Under the pieces are notes generated by a model. The model worked only from the letters and a program-made list of their open reading frames with translations, had not been told where the DNA came from and made no database searches. From Palsa-504 sp963767565 (GTDB taxonomy: Bacteria > Actinomycetota > Actinomycetes > Streptosporangiales > Streptosporangiaceae), in assembly GCA_963767565.1 (NCBI GenBank), contig CAVYEG010000008.1, positions 62,001 to 126,000 on the forward strand: DNA of 64,000 nucleotides. The letters are read 5' to 3'. Made by a program: the position numbers and the translations under genes. Each line of letters opens with the position of its first letter. The stretch's first letter is position 1. Of the stretch, positions 8,557 to 16,735 are shown in pieces.

Positions 8557-8976
8557 GTGAACACGCGCGCCGAGAACGGTCCCGCGCCGGCGAGGGTCAC
8601 GGTCGTGGTGATCGCTCCCATCCTGGGCCACGATTTCCAGTGGCTCAGGGACGTCGATCCCAGGATCGACGTGGTCGACGGTAACGCCCTCGCGGCTGGT
8701 GTCGAGGGCGGCGAGCGCCTGCTCGAGTCCGCTGACGTTGTTCTCCTCGGCTATCCGGTGCCGCCAGGGATAGCCGGGCATGCGCCGCACCTCCGGTGGG
8801 TGCATCACACCCAGGCTGGCGTGTCCAACCTGCACGGCACTGACCTGTGGGAGTCCGGGGTGATCCTGACCTCGAGTCGCGGTGCGGTCGGGGCGACCGG
8901 CATCGCCGAGTATGTCCTGGCCGGCGCCTACCATTTCGGCCGCGGACTCCACGAGGCGACGAGGCAGAAGGCATGA
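8557..8976 (+). pseudogene. D-2-hydroxyacid dehydrogenase, N-terminal fragment
   Basis: The 139-residue product matches only the first catalytic-domain part of the D-isomer-specific 2-hydroxyacid dehydrogenases (LRWVHHTQAGVSNL, SSRGAVGATGIAEYVLAG). The family is normally 310-340 residues. The frame ends just after the EYVLAGAYHFGRGL helix, exactly where the NAD-binding Rossmann domain should begin, and the next remnant starts within the stop codon. This looks like a deletion remnant, not an active enzyme. Confidence 0.7.
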
Positions 8977-9143
8977 CCAGGGTCTTCAGCGCCCACGCCG
9001 TCTCGGTCGACGGCTATATCAGCGGGCGCACTCCCGACGGCGCCGAGGAGTTCGGGCCGGCTTCGCGGCGGCCTTCGACGTCGCCAAGGCGGTCGCCGAC
9101 TACGTCGCGTGGCGCGCCGACAACCCGCGCTGAGGGGGTCTAG
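8973..9143 (+). pseudogene. Dihydrofolate reductase/RibD-C family, N-terminal fragment
   Basis: The first 28 residues (MTRVFSAHAVSVDGYISG and so on) match the start of the RibD C-terminal/dihydrofolate-reductase-like family. After EEFG the sequence stops resembling the family and becomes an Arg/Ser/Pro-rich out-of-frame tail. In another frame the same DNA (about 9058-9133) encodes a plausible protein C-terminus (GFAAAFDVAKAVADYVAW), so two gene ends appear to be joined near 9055. The source of the second piece is unknown. Confidence 0.6.
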
Positions 9144-9287
9144 GTCAGCGGGCTGATGCGGGGCCGTGACAGATGTCACCGGTAGCTGATGGCATCTGGC
9201 AATGGTGCCGGTAACCCTCGGCGGACGACATTAGAGATACGCGAAAACCCGCTGACTACCCGTACGAGGCAGAAAGGCCACAGCCCC

Positions 9288-10661
9288 ATGAACGCCACGA
9301 CTGGGAATATCCGCCCCGCTGCCATGAGGGCTTCCGATGCCGACCGTGATGCGGTTATATCGGACCTGAGCGAGCACTTCCAGGCGGGCAGGCTGACGGC
9401 CGGGGAGCTCGACGAGCGAACCGGGCAGGCGCTGGCCGCGCGGACCTGGGGTGAGCTCACGGAGCTGCTGGCCGATCTTCCCGCCACGGGGCCCGCACCC
9501 CGGGCCTCGGCCGGCGCGTCCTCCGGCGCCCGGCCGCAGCCGCCGTCCGGGCGCGTGGCACCGCCGTTGACCGCCGCGCTGGCCGCCATCGGGATCGCGG
9601 CCGTGCTGGTCATTGTGGCCCACGGCTGGGGCCTGATCTGGCTGCTCATCCCCGTGCTGCTCATGGCGCGGCGCCTGACCTGCTGCCCGGGCGCGGCCAA
9701 GCGCCGCGGGCAGTTATGTGCGACGTCAGGGCCGACCGGCCGCGAGACCGGCCAGCAAGGCGGATACTTGCGCGTGCTGTTTCTTGAGCCGCACAGGCGT
9801 ATTCGCGGAGGGACCCGTACGCATGACCGAGCTGAGGGTGAGCGAGGCGGTGTGCCAGGCATTCCCCCGGCTGCGCATCACTGTCGTCGTGGCCTCCGGG
9901 TTCGACGGGCACGAGTCCTGGCCCGAGGCAGACGCAGAACTGGCGGCCTTGGAGAAGGCCGCCCGGGACGGCCACGCACCGCCGGCCGGCGAGGCCGACC
10001 CGCACATCGCCGCGTGGCATGCGGCGTACCGGGCGTTCGGCACCAACCCGAAACGAGAGCGGCCGAGCGTGGACGCCCTGCGGCGGCGGCTGGCCCGGAC
10101 CGCCCGGCTACCGCGGATCAACGCCGCGGTGGACTGCTACAACCTCGTCTCGGTCCGCCATGGCGTCCCGGCGGGCGCGTTCGACCTAGACGCGGTGCGC
10201 GGCGACATCGGACTGGGGTTCGCGACTGGCCAGGAGGAGTTCACGCCGCTCGGCGAACCAGACACCACCGAGCAGCCCCGGCCCGGCGAGGTGATCTACA
10301 CGGACGGGACGTCGGTGCTGACCCGGCACTGGAACCACCGCGACGCCGAACGCACCAAGGTGACCGGGCACAGCAGGCACATCGTGTTCCTGCTGGAGAC
10401 CACCGAGTCCGCTGCGTTCGGCCCAGCGGTCGACGCCGCTGCGGCGGACCTCGCGGCCCGGGCCGCCACCCGCTCCCGCCGGGTCAGCACGCAGTCGCTC
10501 ACGGCCGCGTCGCCGGCCGCCGCGCTCGACGCCGGGAACCCCGGGCCGGCCTAGTGCCGGTACGGATCGTCGGCGGGCAGCCAGGCACCCGGCGCTTGGG
10601 TGCCGAGGTCCCCGATACCCGTGGTCAGGACGTCGACCACGGCCAGGACGGCAGCGCGTAG
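9288..10661 (+). CDS. DUF1707 (SHOCT-like) membrane protein with abnormal open tail
   Basis: The first about 140 codons from ATG 9288 encode a typical DUF1707 protein: MRASDADRDAVISDLSEHF, AGRLTAGELDERTGQAL, a Pro/Ala linker, then one or two membrane segments (LTAALAAIGIAAVLVIVAHGWGLIW region) ending in ARR. Such proteins normally stop soon after. Here no stop occurs until 10661, and the frame runs through the whole next gene (9823-10554) in another phase. Codons after about 9720 look non-coding. Either the stop was lost or the tail is an artefact of high GC. Function of DUF1707 proteins is unknown; small regulatory membrane proteins are suspected. Confidence 0.5.
   Translation: MNATTGNIRPAAMRASDADRDAVISDLSEHFQAGRLTAGELDERTGQALAARTWGELTELLADLPATGPAPRASAGASSGARPQPPSGRVAPPLTAALAAIGIAAVLVIVAHGWGLIWLLIPVLLMARRLTCCPGAAKRRGQLCATSGPTGRETGQQGGYLRVLFLEPHRRIRGGTRTHDRAEGERGGVPGIPPAAHHCRRGLRVRRARVLARGRRRTGGLGEGRPGRPRTAGRRGRPAHRRVACGVPGVRHQPETRAAERGRPAAAAGPDRPATADQRRGGLLQPRLGPPWRPGGRVRPRRGARRHRTGVRDWPGGVHAARRTRHHRAAPARRGDLHGRDVGADPALEPPRRRTHQGDRAQQAHRVPAGDHRVRCVRPSGRRRCGGPRGPGRHPLPPGQHAVAHGRVAGRRARRREPRAGLVPVRIVGGQPGTRRLGAEVPDTRGQDVDHGQDGSA
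9823..10554 (+). CDS. B3/B4 tRNA-binding domain protein
   Basis: A 243-residue stand-alone B3/B4 domain, the fold found in the beta subunit of phenylalanyl-tRNA synthetase that recognises misacylated tRNA or amino acids. Diagnostic segments are WHAAYRAFGTNPKRERPSVD, LPRINAAVDCYNLVSVRHGVP and the GLGFATGQEEFTPLG strand. GCGGAGGGA precedes ATG 9823. The stop overlaps the end of the convergent LysR remnant by 4 bp. Stand-alone proteins of this type may act as trans-editing factors, but this is inference. Confidence 0.85.
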   Translation: MTELRVSEAVCQAFPRLRITVVVASGFDGHESWPEADAELAALEKAARDGHAPPAGEADPHIAAWHAAYRAFGTNPKRERPSVDALRRRLARTARLPRINAAVDCYNLVSVRHGVPAGAFDLDAVRGDIGLGFATGQEEFTPLGEPDTTEQPRPGEVIYTDGTSVLTRHWNHRDAERTKVTGHSRHIVFLLETTESAAFGPAVDAAAADLAARAATRSRRVSTQSLTAASPAAALDAGNPGPA

Positions 10662-11175
10662 TTCACTGCGGCGCCACATCAGCGACCAGGACCAGTAGAG
10701 CTCCGGCTCCACCACGGACCGCCGGACCAGGTCAGGGGGGAGCACGGCGTCCTGGCCCTTGGGCGAATTGACGACCGGACGCCGGGAGCTGCGGACATGA
10801 TCGAAGAAGGCAGGTCCGGTAATGCCGCCGTCAGAGATCCGCACCGCCCGCGCGCCGGTATCCCGGACCAGCTGCTCGGCGTACTGGTTCCAGCTGCTCC
10901 AGGTCTTCACATCCTCGTCGAGGAGCACGACGGTATCGCGGGCGCGAACCTCATCGGCGCCGGGCGTGCGGCAGCAGGGCCGCCCCGGCGGAGGTGAGGG
11001 TGACCGAACGGCGGTCGCGGTGGAACAGCTGCACGCCCAGGTCGCGCTCCAGCGCCTTGATCTGCTGGGACAGTGAGGGCCCGGCGATCAGCAGCCGCTC
11101 CGCAGCCCGCCCGAAATGCAGTGCCTCGGCAACCGCGACGAAGTACCGCACCTGGCGCAACTCCACCCTCCCCAT
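10551..11175 (-). pseudogene. LysR family regulator, internally deleted and frameshifted
   Basis: The N-terminal 74 codons from ATG 11175 encode a complete LysR helix-turn-helix (VRYFVAVAEALHFGRAAERL, LSQQIKALERDLGVQLF) and end at a stop at 10951. The downstream frame (10551 to about 10950) encodes the last third of a LysR effector domain. Together they give about 205 residues of a usual 295-310, so roughly 90 residues are missing at the junction as well as a frame change. It starts one base after the stop of the MFS gene and was probably cotranscribed with it. Confidence 0.7.
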
Positions 11176-11176
11176 G

Positions 11177-12409
11177 CTACGTTCGGCCGGAGGCTCTCCC
11201 TGTGACAGGTGACGGACGAGCGCTCTGGTGCGGGGCCAGCAAGTCGCGCGGGTAGCCGATCCGCAGGACGCCCGCCGCCGCGGCGGCGGCCAGCACCACG
11301 AAAGCGGCCAGCAGCAGCGCCTGGTGGTAGCCGCGGTGGAGCAACGGCGTGGCGATGAGCGGCCCGAAGATCTGCCCGGCGGCATAGCCCAAGGTCAGCA
11401 GCGCGACCGAGTGCGGGAACTGCAGGTGCGTCCCGGTGGCTAGCGCGGTCATGGCGATGCCCAGGAAGGTGGCGCCGAACAGGGCCGCTGAGATCAGGGC
11501 GGCGGCTGTATCGCCGACGATGGCGGGCAGGGCCATGCCTACGGCCTGAACCACCAGGGCCGCAAGCAGCAGGTCTGGGCGCGACCATCGCCGCCCCAGC
11601 CAGGCGCACACCACGGCGGAGGGGGCGGCGGCCAGCCCTACCAGCACCCAGGAGGCGCTCCCGACCCAGCCCGGGGAGGTCTGCTCGATGGCGGCTACCA
11701 GGAAGGTGCCCGCGATGATGTAGCCGACGCCCTCCAGGGTGTAGCTGGCGAACAGCGCGCTGAACCAGCGCAGGGTGCGCGGGTGCGGCGGGAGCTCCGC
11801 GATGCCGGCCGGGTCCGCGGGCGGTTCCGGGCGCAAAGTCCACGAGCCGGCCGCGAGGACGGCAGCCAGGGCGGCCGAGGCCCACCAAGCAGACCGCCAG
11901 TCGCCGACGGAGCGCAGGATGAGGATGAGCGCGCCGGACAGGGCGATGCCCGCTCCGACACCGCCGAATCCCCAGCCGGGCAGGTGCGCGGGATGACCGC
12001 GGAGGTTGCTGAGCAGCGAGCTCACGGCAATGACGAACACCAGCGCGCTGGCCACACCCGCTAGCAGGCGCAGCACCCACCACGCCGCAACTGCGTGGGT
12101 CAACGGCATGGTCACCAAGGTGGCGATCAGGACGATCAGCGAGCCGCGCAGGACGGCGCGGCAGCGCACCAGCGCGGGAAACAGGATGCCCGCCAGCGCC
12201 CCGAGTAGATAGCCGACGTAATTCGCGGTGGCCAGGCTCGCACCTGCCGAAGTACTCAGCCCGGCCTGAGCGTGCATCAGGGGCAGGATCGGGGTGTAAA
12301 CGAAGCGGCCGACGCCCATGCTGGCGGCGAGCGCGGCCGCGGCCTGGAGCACGTATCCCCAGGGCGAGCCGGGTGCACGCAGGGGCGCGGCCCGCGAGCC
12401 GCTGCTCAC
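11177..12409 (-). CDS. MFS transporter, YbfB/YjiJ-like
   Basis: A 410-residue major facilitator with about 12 hydrophobic segments. The N-terminal GVGRFVYTPILPLM motif is typical of the YbfB/YjiJ family of small MFS proteins of unknown substrate. The last 20 or so residues are hydrophilic. It is followed after one base by a broken LysR gene, which may once have regulated it. A 196-bp non-coding gap upstream should hold the promoter; no clear operator was seen. Confidence 0.85.
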   Translation of the reverse strand: MSSGSRAAPLRAPGSPWGYVLQAAAALAASMGVGRFVYTPILPLMHAQAGLSTSAGASLATANYVGYLLGALAGILFPALVRCRAVLRGSLIVLIATLVTMPLTHAVAAWWVLRLLAGVASALVFVIAVSSLLSNLRGHPAHLPGWGFGGVGAGIALSGALILILRSVGDWRSAWWASAALAAVLAAGSWTLRPEPPADPAGIAELPPHPRTLRWFSALFASYTLEGVGYIIAGTFLVAAIEQTSPGWVGSASWVLVGLAAAPSAVVCAWLGRRWSRPDLLLAALVVQAVGMALPAIVGDTAAALISAALFGATFLGIAMTALATGTHLQFPHSVALLTLGYAAGQIFGPLIATPLLHRGYHQALLLAAFVVLAAAAAAGVLRIGYPRDLLAPHQSARPSPVTGRASGRT

Positions 12410-12605
12410 CCAGCGGCCCGCCGGACGGGCGATGGCATCTCGATCAGGAACTGTTTCACTGCTTCCTCCGTCTTACCGGGCGCCCTGCTGATCAGATGCC
12501 CATAGCCTCACCTTCGGCCGTCACCGGGAACATCGCCACGACCAGCTTGCTCACTGGTGGGAGGCGCAAACTCCCACCGCAGCTGGCGGCCCTCCCGCAG
12601 CGCGT

Positions 12606-12824
12606 ATGCTCCGAGGCGTGAGACTGCTGGCCCTCGGAGATCGCAACCCGGATTTCTTGACCCACCGTGAGATCGATTCGGCGCTGCGGCTTCTGCCAGC
12701 CGATGTCGACTGCCGCTGGGTCGCAACGGATGATCCTCGGGCCCGCGAGCTGGCCAGCTACCACGGGGTGTGGCTGCTGCCCGGCACCCCGTACCGTCCG
12801 CCATCTGAGCCATCACCGCCATGA
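12606..12824 (+). pseudogene. CTP synthase C-terminal region-related protein, N-terminal fragment
   Basis: The 72-residue frame begins like the glutamine-amidotransferase-like proteins related to the C-terminal half of CTP synthase (LLALGDRNPDFLTHREIDSAL, VWLLPGTPYR). Those proteins are about 220-250 residues; here everything after the GTPYR motif, including the catalytic cysteine and His-Glu pair, is missing. It is therefore read as a remnant. Confidence 0.6.
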
Positions 12825-12955
12825 ACGAGAACGCCTCGCTGACCGCCGAAAGTACGCATTCTCGGTCTCCGCTATGCGGGCCGCATCGCCTGACCGGCCA
12901 GATCAACGGGCGCCTGGGATCCCCCGGTCCCGGCGCCACCGGCCGGCGCGGCCGG

Positions 12956-13561
12956 TTAGGGGCGCAGGCCGGTAAGCATGCGGTCCAGGACGATGCCCAG
13001 CTCGGCCCGGGTTTCCGAGGGGACCGGCGAGCGCGCGATCGCCAGGCTGGCCTCCGTCAGCATCGCGATGAGCAGCCGGGCCAGTGCCCGCACCGGTACG
13101 GCTTCCAGGTCCCCGGCCTGCACGCAGCGGTTGAGCCACTCTTCCAGGATGCCCCGCCCGTAACGCTCGACGAGCTCCTCCCACGCGTCCGAGCCGAGCA
13201 CGCGCGGCCCGTCAACCAGGACGATCCGCTGGAAGTCGCCGTCGACGCACACGTCGAGGAACGCGGAGATACCGGCCTGGATCTCGACCAGCGGAGACGA
13301 GGCTTCCGACGCCAGCTGCTCGTCGATCAGCCGCTGGGCTATCGATCCGGCGGCTTCGGCCATCACCGCGCGGAACAGGTCCGCCTTGTCACGGAAGTGG
13401 TGGTAAAGCGCGCCCCGGGTGACACGTGCGTCAGCGACGATCTGCTCGGTGCCCGCGCCGTCATAGCCGTGAGCTGCGAAAAGGCGGCGGGCGGCGGCGA
13501 CCAGCGCGGCCCGGGTGTCGGAGGCGTGCTCGGCTCGGCGCGGTTGCGGTTTCGCTGGCAT
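12956..13561 (-). CDS. TetR/AcrR family transcriptional regulator
   Basis: A 201-residue TetR protein: N-terminal HTH (AARRLFAAHGYDGAGTEQIV, RVTRGALYHHFRDKADLF) and a C-terminal helical ligand domain (LGSDAWEELVERYGRGILEEWL). It is divergent from hpnH. A perfect 17-bp palindrome lies 14 bp upstream of its start, so it probably represses itself and perhaps hpnH. ATG 13561 is preferred because ATG 13579 would place the start inside the palindrome. Confidence 0.9.
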   Translation of the reverse strand: MPAKPQPRRAEHASDTRAALVAAARRLFAAHGYDGAGTEQIVADARVTRGALYHHFRDKADLFRAVMAEAAGSIAQRLIDEQLASEASSPLVEIQAGISAFLDVCVDGDFQRIVLVDGPRVLGSDAWEELVERYGRGILEEWLNRCVQAGDLEAVPVRALARLLIAMLTEASLAIARSPVPSETRAELGIVLDRMLTGLRP

Positions 13562-13575
13562 ACATACATCATGAG

Positions 13576-13592
13576 ACATACAAGCTGTATGT
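13576..13592. promoter_or_regulatory. Palindrome, candidate TetR operator
   Basis: ACATAC-AAGCT-GTATGT is a perfect 6-bp-arm inverted repeat in the gap between the divergent TetR and hpnH genes. Further imperfect CATAC repeats (tacatacatc) adjoin it on the TetR side. Position and symmetry fit a TetR operator. Confidence 0.65.
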
Positions 13593-13668
13593 TCCAGACA
13601 GAGTGCATGACCCAGATCGAATGACGGAGCGCCATGGCGCCAGTGCAGGGATACGGAGGCAGCAACTC

Positions 13669-14670
13669 ATGGCGATGCCAGTCCACCTGACGGTGAAGCT
13701 CGGAACGTACCTGATGAAGCAGAAGATCAAAAGGGTCAAGAAGTACCCCCTGATCATGGAGCTGGAGCCGCTGTTCGCCTGCAACCTCAAGTGCGCGGGC
13801 TGCGGCAAGATCCAGCACCCTGCTTCGGTGCTGAAGCAGCGCATGCCGGTCGAGCAGGCGGTCGCAGCCGTCGAAGAGTGCGGTGCGCCGATGGTCTCGA
13901 TCGCCGGCGGCGAGCCGCTCATGCACCCGCAGATCCACGTGATCGCGGCGGAACTCCTCAAGCGCAAGAAGTTCGTGGTCCTCTGCACGAACGCCATCTT
14001 GCTGCCTAGGCACATCGACAAGTTCAAGCCGAACAAGAACTTCGCCTGGATGGTGCACCTAGACGGCATCGGCGAGAAACACGACGAAGCCGTCTCCAAG
14101 GAAGGCGTCTTCGAGCAGGCCGTCGCGGCGATCAAGCTGGCCAAGCAGAAGGGTTTCCAGGTCTACACGAACACGACCGTGTTCAACACTGACACTCCGC
14201 AGGACCTGATCGCGACCCTGGACTACATCAACAACGAGCTCGGTGTCGACCGGCTGGAAATCGCGCCCGGATTCGCGTACGGCAAGGCGCCCGACCAGGA
14301 CCGGTTCCTGGGCGTCACGCAAACGCGTGAGCTGTTCAGCAAGGCGTTCGCGGACGGCCGCCGCAAAAAGTGGCGCTTCAACCACTCGCAGCTGTACCTG
14401 GACTTCCTCGAGGGCAAGGCCGACTTCGAGTGCACGCCGTGGGGCGTCCCGCTGTACTGCCTCAAAGGCTGGCAGCGGCCCTGCTACCTGCTCGACGACG
14501 GCTACGCCGAGACCTGGCAGGAGCTCCTGGAGAGCACGGACTGGGACAAGTTCGGCCGCGGCAAGGACCCGCGCTGCGACAACTGCATGGCCCACTGCGG
14601 CTACGAGCCCACCGCGGTGCTCGCCACGATGGGCTCCCTCAAGGAGAGCCTCCGCGCCCTCGTCGGCTGA
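13669..14670 (+). CDS. hpnH: Adenosyl-hopene transferase HpnH (radical SAM)
   Basis: HpnH couples the 5'-deoxyadenosyl group of SAM to diploptene in the first step of C35 bacteriohopanepolyol synthesis. The 333-residue product has the radical SAM motif CNLKCAGC near residue 40 (CxxxCxxC), the GGEPLMHP motif, FAWMVHLDGIGEKHDEAV, and the cysteine-rich C-terminus CDNCMAHCGYEP. Length and motifs match HpnH throughout. ATG 13669 follows ACGGAGGC; the open frame extends further upstream but without homology. Other hopanoid genes (shc, hpnCDE) are not nearby, so hpnH stands alone under its own TetR gene. Confidence 0.95.
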   Translation: MAMPVHLTVKLGTYLMKQKIKRVKKYPLIMELEPLFACNLKCAGCGKIQHPASVLKQRMPVEQAVAAVEECGAPMVSIAGGEPLMHPQIHVIAAELLKRKKFVVLCTNAILLPRHIDKFKPNKNFAWMVHLDGIGEKHDEAVSKEGVFEQAVAAIKLAKQKGFQVYTNTTVFNTDTPQDLIATLDYINNELGVDRLEIAPGFAYGKAPDQDRFLGVTQTRELFSKAFADGRRKKWRFNHSQLYLDFLEGKADFECTPWGVPLYCLKGWQRPCYLLDDGYAETWQELLESTDWDKFGRGKDPRCDNCMAHCGYEPTAVLATMGSLKESLRALVG

Positions 14671-14690
14671 GGATGACCAGCCAGTCGCTT

Positions 14691-14975
14691 TCAGGAGACG
14701 GTGGGCGGCGGCTCGACGGGCGGGGGGAAATCACGGGTCTGGTTTGCGGCTGACGGGTGCGTGAGCTCTGCCGTCTTGCCGTCGGCGGTGAGGTGGCGCC
14801 AGCTGGTCTGCCAGTCCGGCAAATCGGGGCTGGCCTGCTCCCAGTCGACGAAGCTAGCCTCGTCGCAGTAATGGTCCAGGCGCATGCTGATGCCCTGGTG
14901 CGGCTGGCTGTCGACGTAGGCCTGCATCAGGCGGCGTTCTTGACTGTGTCTCATCTGCCGAGCGGTATGGCGCAT
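14691..14975 (-). CDS. Hypothetical protein
   Basis: A 94-residue frame convergent with hpnH. The composition looks protein-like and unlike the surrounding shadow frame: MRLDHYCDEASFVDWEQASP, then PDWQTSWRHLTADGKTAEL and a Pro-rich tail. The frame stays open far upstream of ATG 14975, but there it is antisense to the permease gene and highly biased. I do not recognise a family. Start could also be ATG 14885 or another of several in-frame ATGs. Confidence 0.45.
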   Translation of the reverse strand: MRHTARQMRHSQERRLMQAYVDSQPHQGISMRLDHYCDEASFVDWEQASPDLPDWQTSWRHLTADGKTAELTHPSAANQTRDFPPPVEPPPTVS

Positions 14976-15101
14976 CAGGCTGCCCGGGTAAATCACCCAG
15001 ATCAGGCGACGGCAAGTCATCCGGCCTGAGGTAAGGCTGTCAAAACGGGCATAAAAGATACGCCGTGCAGAGACGACTCTAGAGGCGGTGAGGACTTCGT
15101 C

Positions 15102-16514
15102 ATGGTGCGCATCGGATCCCGGCCGGATGAAGCGAAAGGCTCGCAGGGAATCGGCCGGCGGGTGGGCGGCGAGATCGAGACCGTCGGGGTGGCCCCGGTA
15201 CCTGAGGACCAGCGGACGCAGACCCCGCTGCAGATGTTCATCGTCTGGCTGATGGCGTCGGCCTCGGCTACCACGCCGCTGATCGGGCTGCTGCTGTTCA
15301 AGTTCGGGTTGACCTACATGATCGCCGCGATCGTGGTGTCGTGGCTGATCGGTTTCATCCCCGCTGGCCTGTTCTCCGAGATGGGCCGGGAGGTCCCGCT
15401 GAGCGGGCTGGTGGTGGCCAGGAAGACATTCGGCTGGGACGGCTCGCTGCTGTTCTCGGTCCTGTTCTCGGTCGTGAACCTCGGCTGGTTCGGGCTCAAC
15501 ACCGAGGTCGGTGCCTCGATCCTGGCCTCGATCACGCACTCCTCGGCCTACGCATGGGATGTGATCGTCGGCGCCATCCAGATCATCCTGGTGCTGTTCG
15601 GGATGAAGTGGCTGGAGCGGTTCTACCGTTACACCGTCCTGCTGCTGGTGGCCGCCTACCTGGCCCTGACCATCTACCTGGTCACCCACTACACGCTGCC
15701 TTACCCCCGCCAGACCGCACCGATGAACTGGGGCTTCGCGCTGACCACGGTGCTGACCTTCTCGCTGCTGGCCTGGACCTACAAGCTGTCCACTACCTCG
15801 CGGTTCGCGGTCCCGGCGGCCAAGACCCGGGGGACCAGGCCGTCGTACTTCCTGGCGTCCTCGGTCGGGATCATGCTGGCCGTGCTGGTGTTCGGCGTCC
15901 TGGGCGTCTATTCCCAGGAGTCCACCGGGAACTGGAACATCGCGCTGCTCGGCGCGCACATCAGCGGCTGGGGTTTCGTGGCGGCCATCGGCGCGGCGCT
16001 GGCCGTCCTGCACACCAACGCCATGAACCTGTATCCCTCCACCGTCGACCTGCTGGTCGCACTCAACAACATCCACAAACCGACGCGGTGGGAGCAGCCG
16101 GTGGCCACCGTCGGCCTGGGGGTGCTCGGCACCGTGCTGGCCATCGCCGGGATCCTCGACCACGTCCAGACGCTGATCAGCGACGCCGGCGACATCATCA
16201 TCCCGTTCACCTTCGTGATGCTGGTGGACTGGATATACGTACAGCGGCGCCGGACCCCGGCGACCGCCTTCTTCCAGCCGCCCCGCAGCCTGGGCGACCG
16301 CGTCGTGCCCAGCGCCATCGTCGCGGTGGCCATCGGGTTCGTCTTCGGCTTCTGGGGCGATAAGTTCCTGCCCGGCGTGTTCTACAACACGCTGCCCCTG
16401 CCGGTGGTGGCCGCCCTGATCGCGGCCATTCTCTACGCCGCGGCCGCCACCATCTGGCCCCCGCCGCAGACGATCCGGTCCGCTGCGCCGATCTCCCAGC
16501 CAGAGAGCATGTAA
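15102..16514 (+). CDS. NCS1 family purine-cytosine permease-like transporter
   Basis: A 470-residue integral membrane protein with about 12 hydrophobic segments. The N-terminal region (TPLQMFIVWLMASASATTPLIG) and NLGWFGLNTEVGAS are typical of the nucleobase:cation symporter-1 (CodB-like) family, which imports purines, cytosine, allantoin or hydantoins with H+ or Na+. Substrate residues cannot be assigned by eye. The gene stands alone on the + strand; no catabolic gene for nucleobases adjoins it. A small hairpin (ACCGCT...AGCGGT) immediately follows the stop. Confidence 0.88.
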   Translation: MVRIGSRPDEAKGSQGIGRRVGGEIETVGVAPVPEDQRTQTPLQMFIVWLMASASATTPLIGLLLFKFGLTYMIAAIVVSWLIGFIPAGLFSEMGREVPLSGLVVARKTFGWDGSLLFSVLFSVVNLGWFGLNTEVGASILASITHSSAYAWDVIVGAIQIILVLFGMKWLERFYRYTVLLLVAAYLALTIYLVTHYTLPYPRQTAPMNWGFALTTVLTFSLLAWTYKLSTTSRFAVPAAKTRGTRPSYFLASSVGIMLAVLVFGVLGVYSQESTGNWNIALLGAHISGWGFVAAIGAALAVLHTNAMNLYPSTVDLLVALNNIHKPTRWEQPVATVGLGVLGTVLAIAGILDHVQTLISDAGDIIIPFTFVMLVDWIYVQRRRTPATAFFQPPRSLGDRVVPSAIVAVAIGFVFGFWGDKFLPGVFYNTLPLPVVAALIAAILYAAAATIWPPPQTIRSAAPISQPESM

Positions 16515-16735
16515 ACCGCTGGATCGATCGAAGCGGTGAGCCGCCTGCTCGGCTACGACGGCCGCACCAATTCCGCGGCCTTTGCCACGGATGTAGCGCC
16601 AGCAAGACCGGCTCCGTTCATGACCCGAGCCGGAGGGCCAAGCGGGCACCAGATGGCGAGGTTCGGGCAGTACCGTGGTCGGCGGGAACACGCGGAGGTG
16701 CCCGGGCGGGCACCGATGGGCGGAGGACAGACGGA

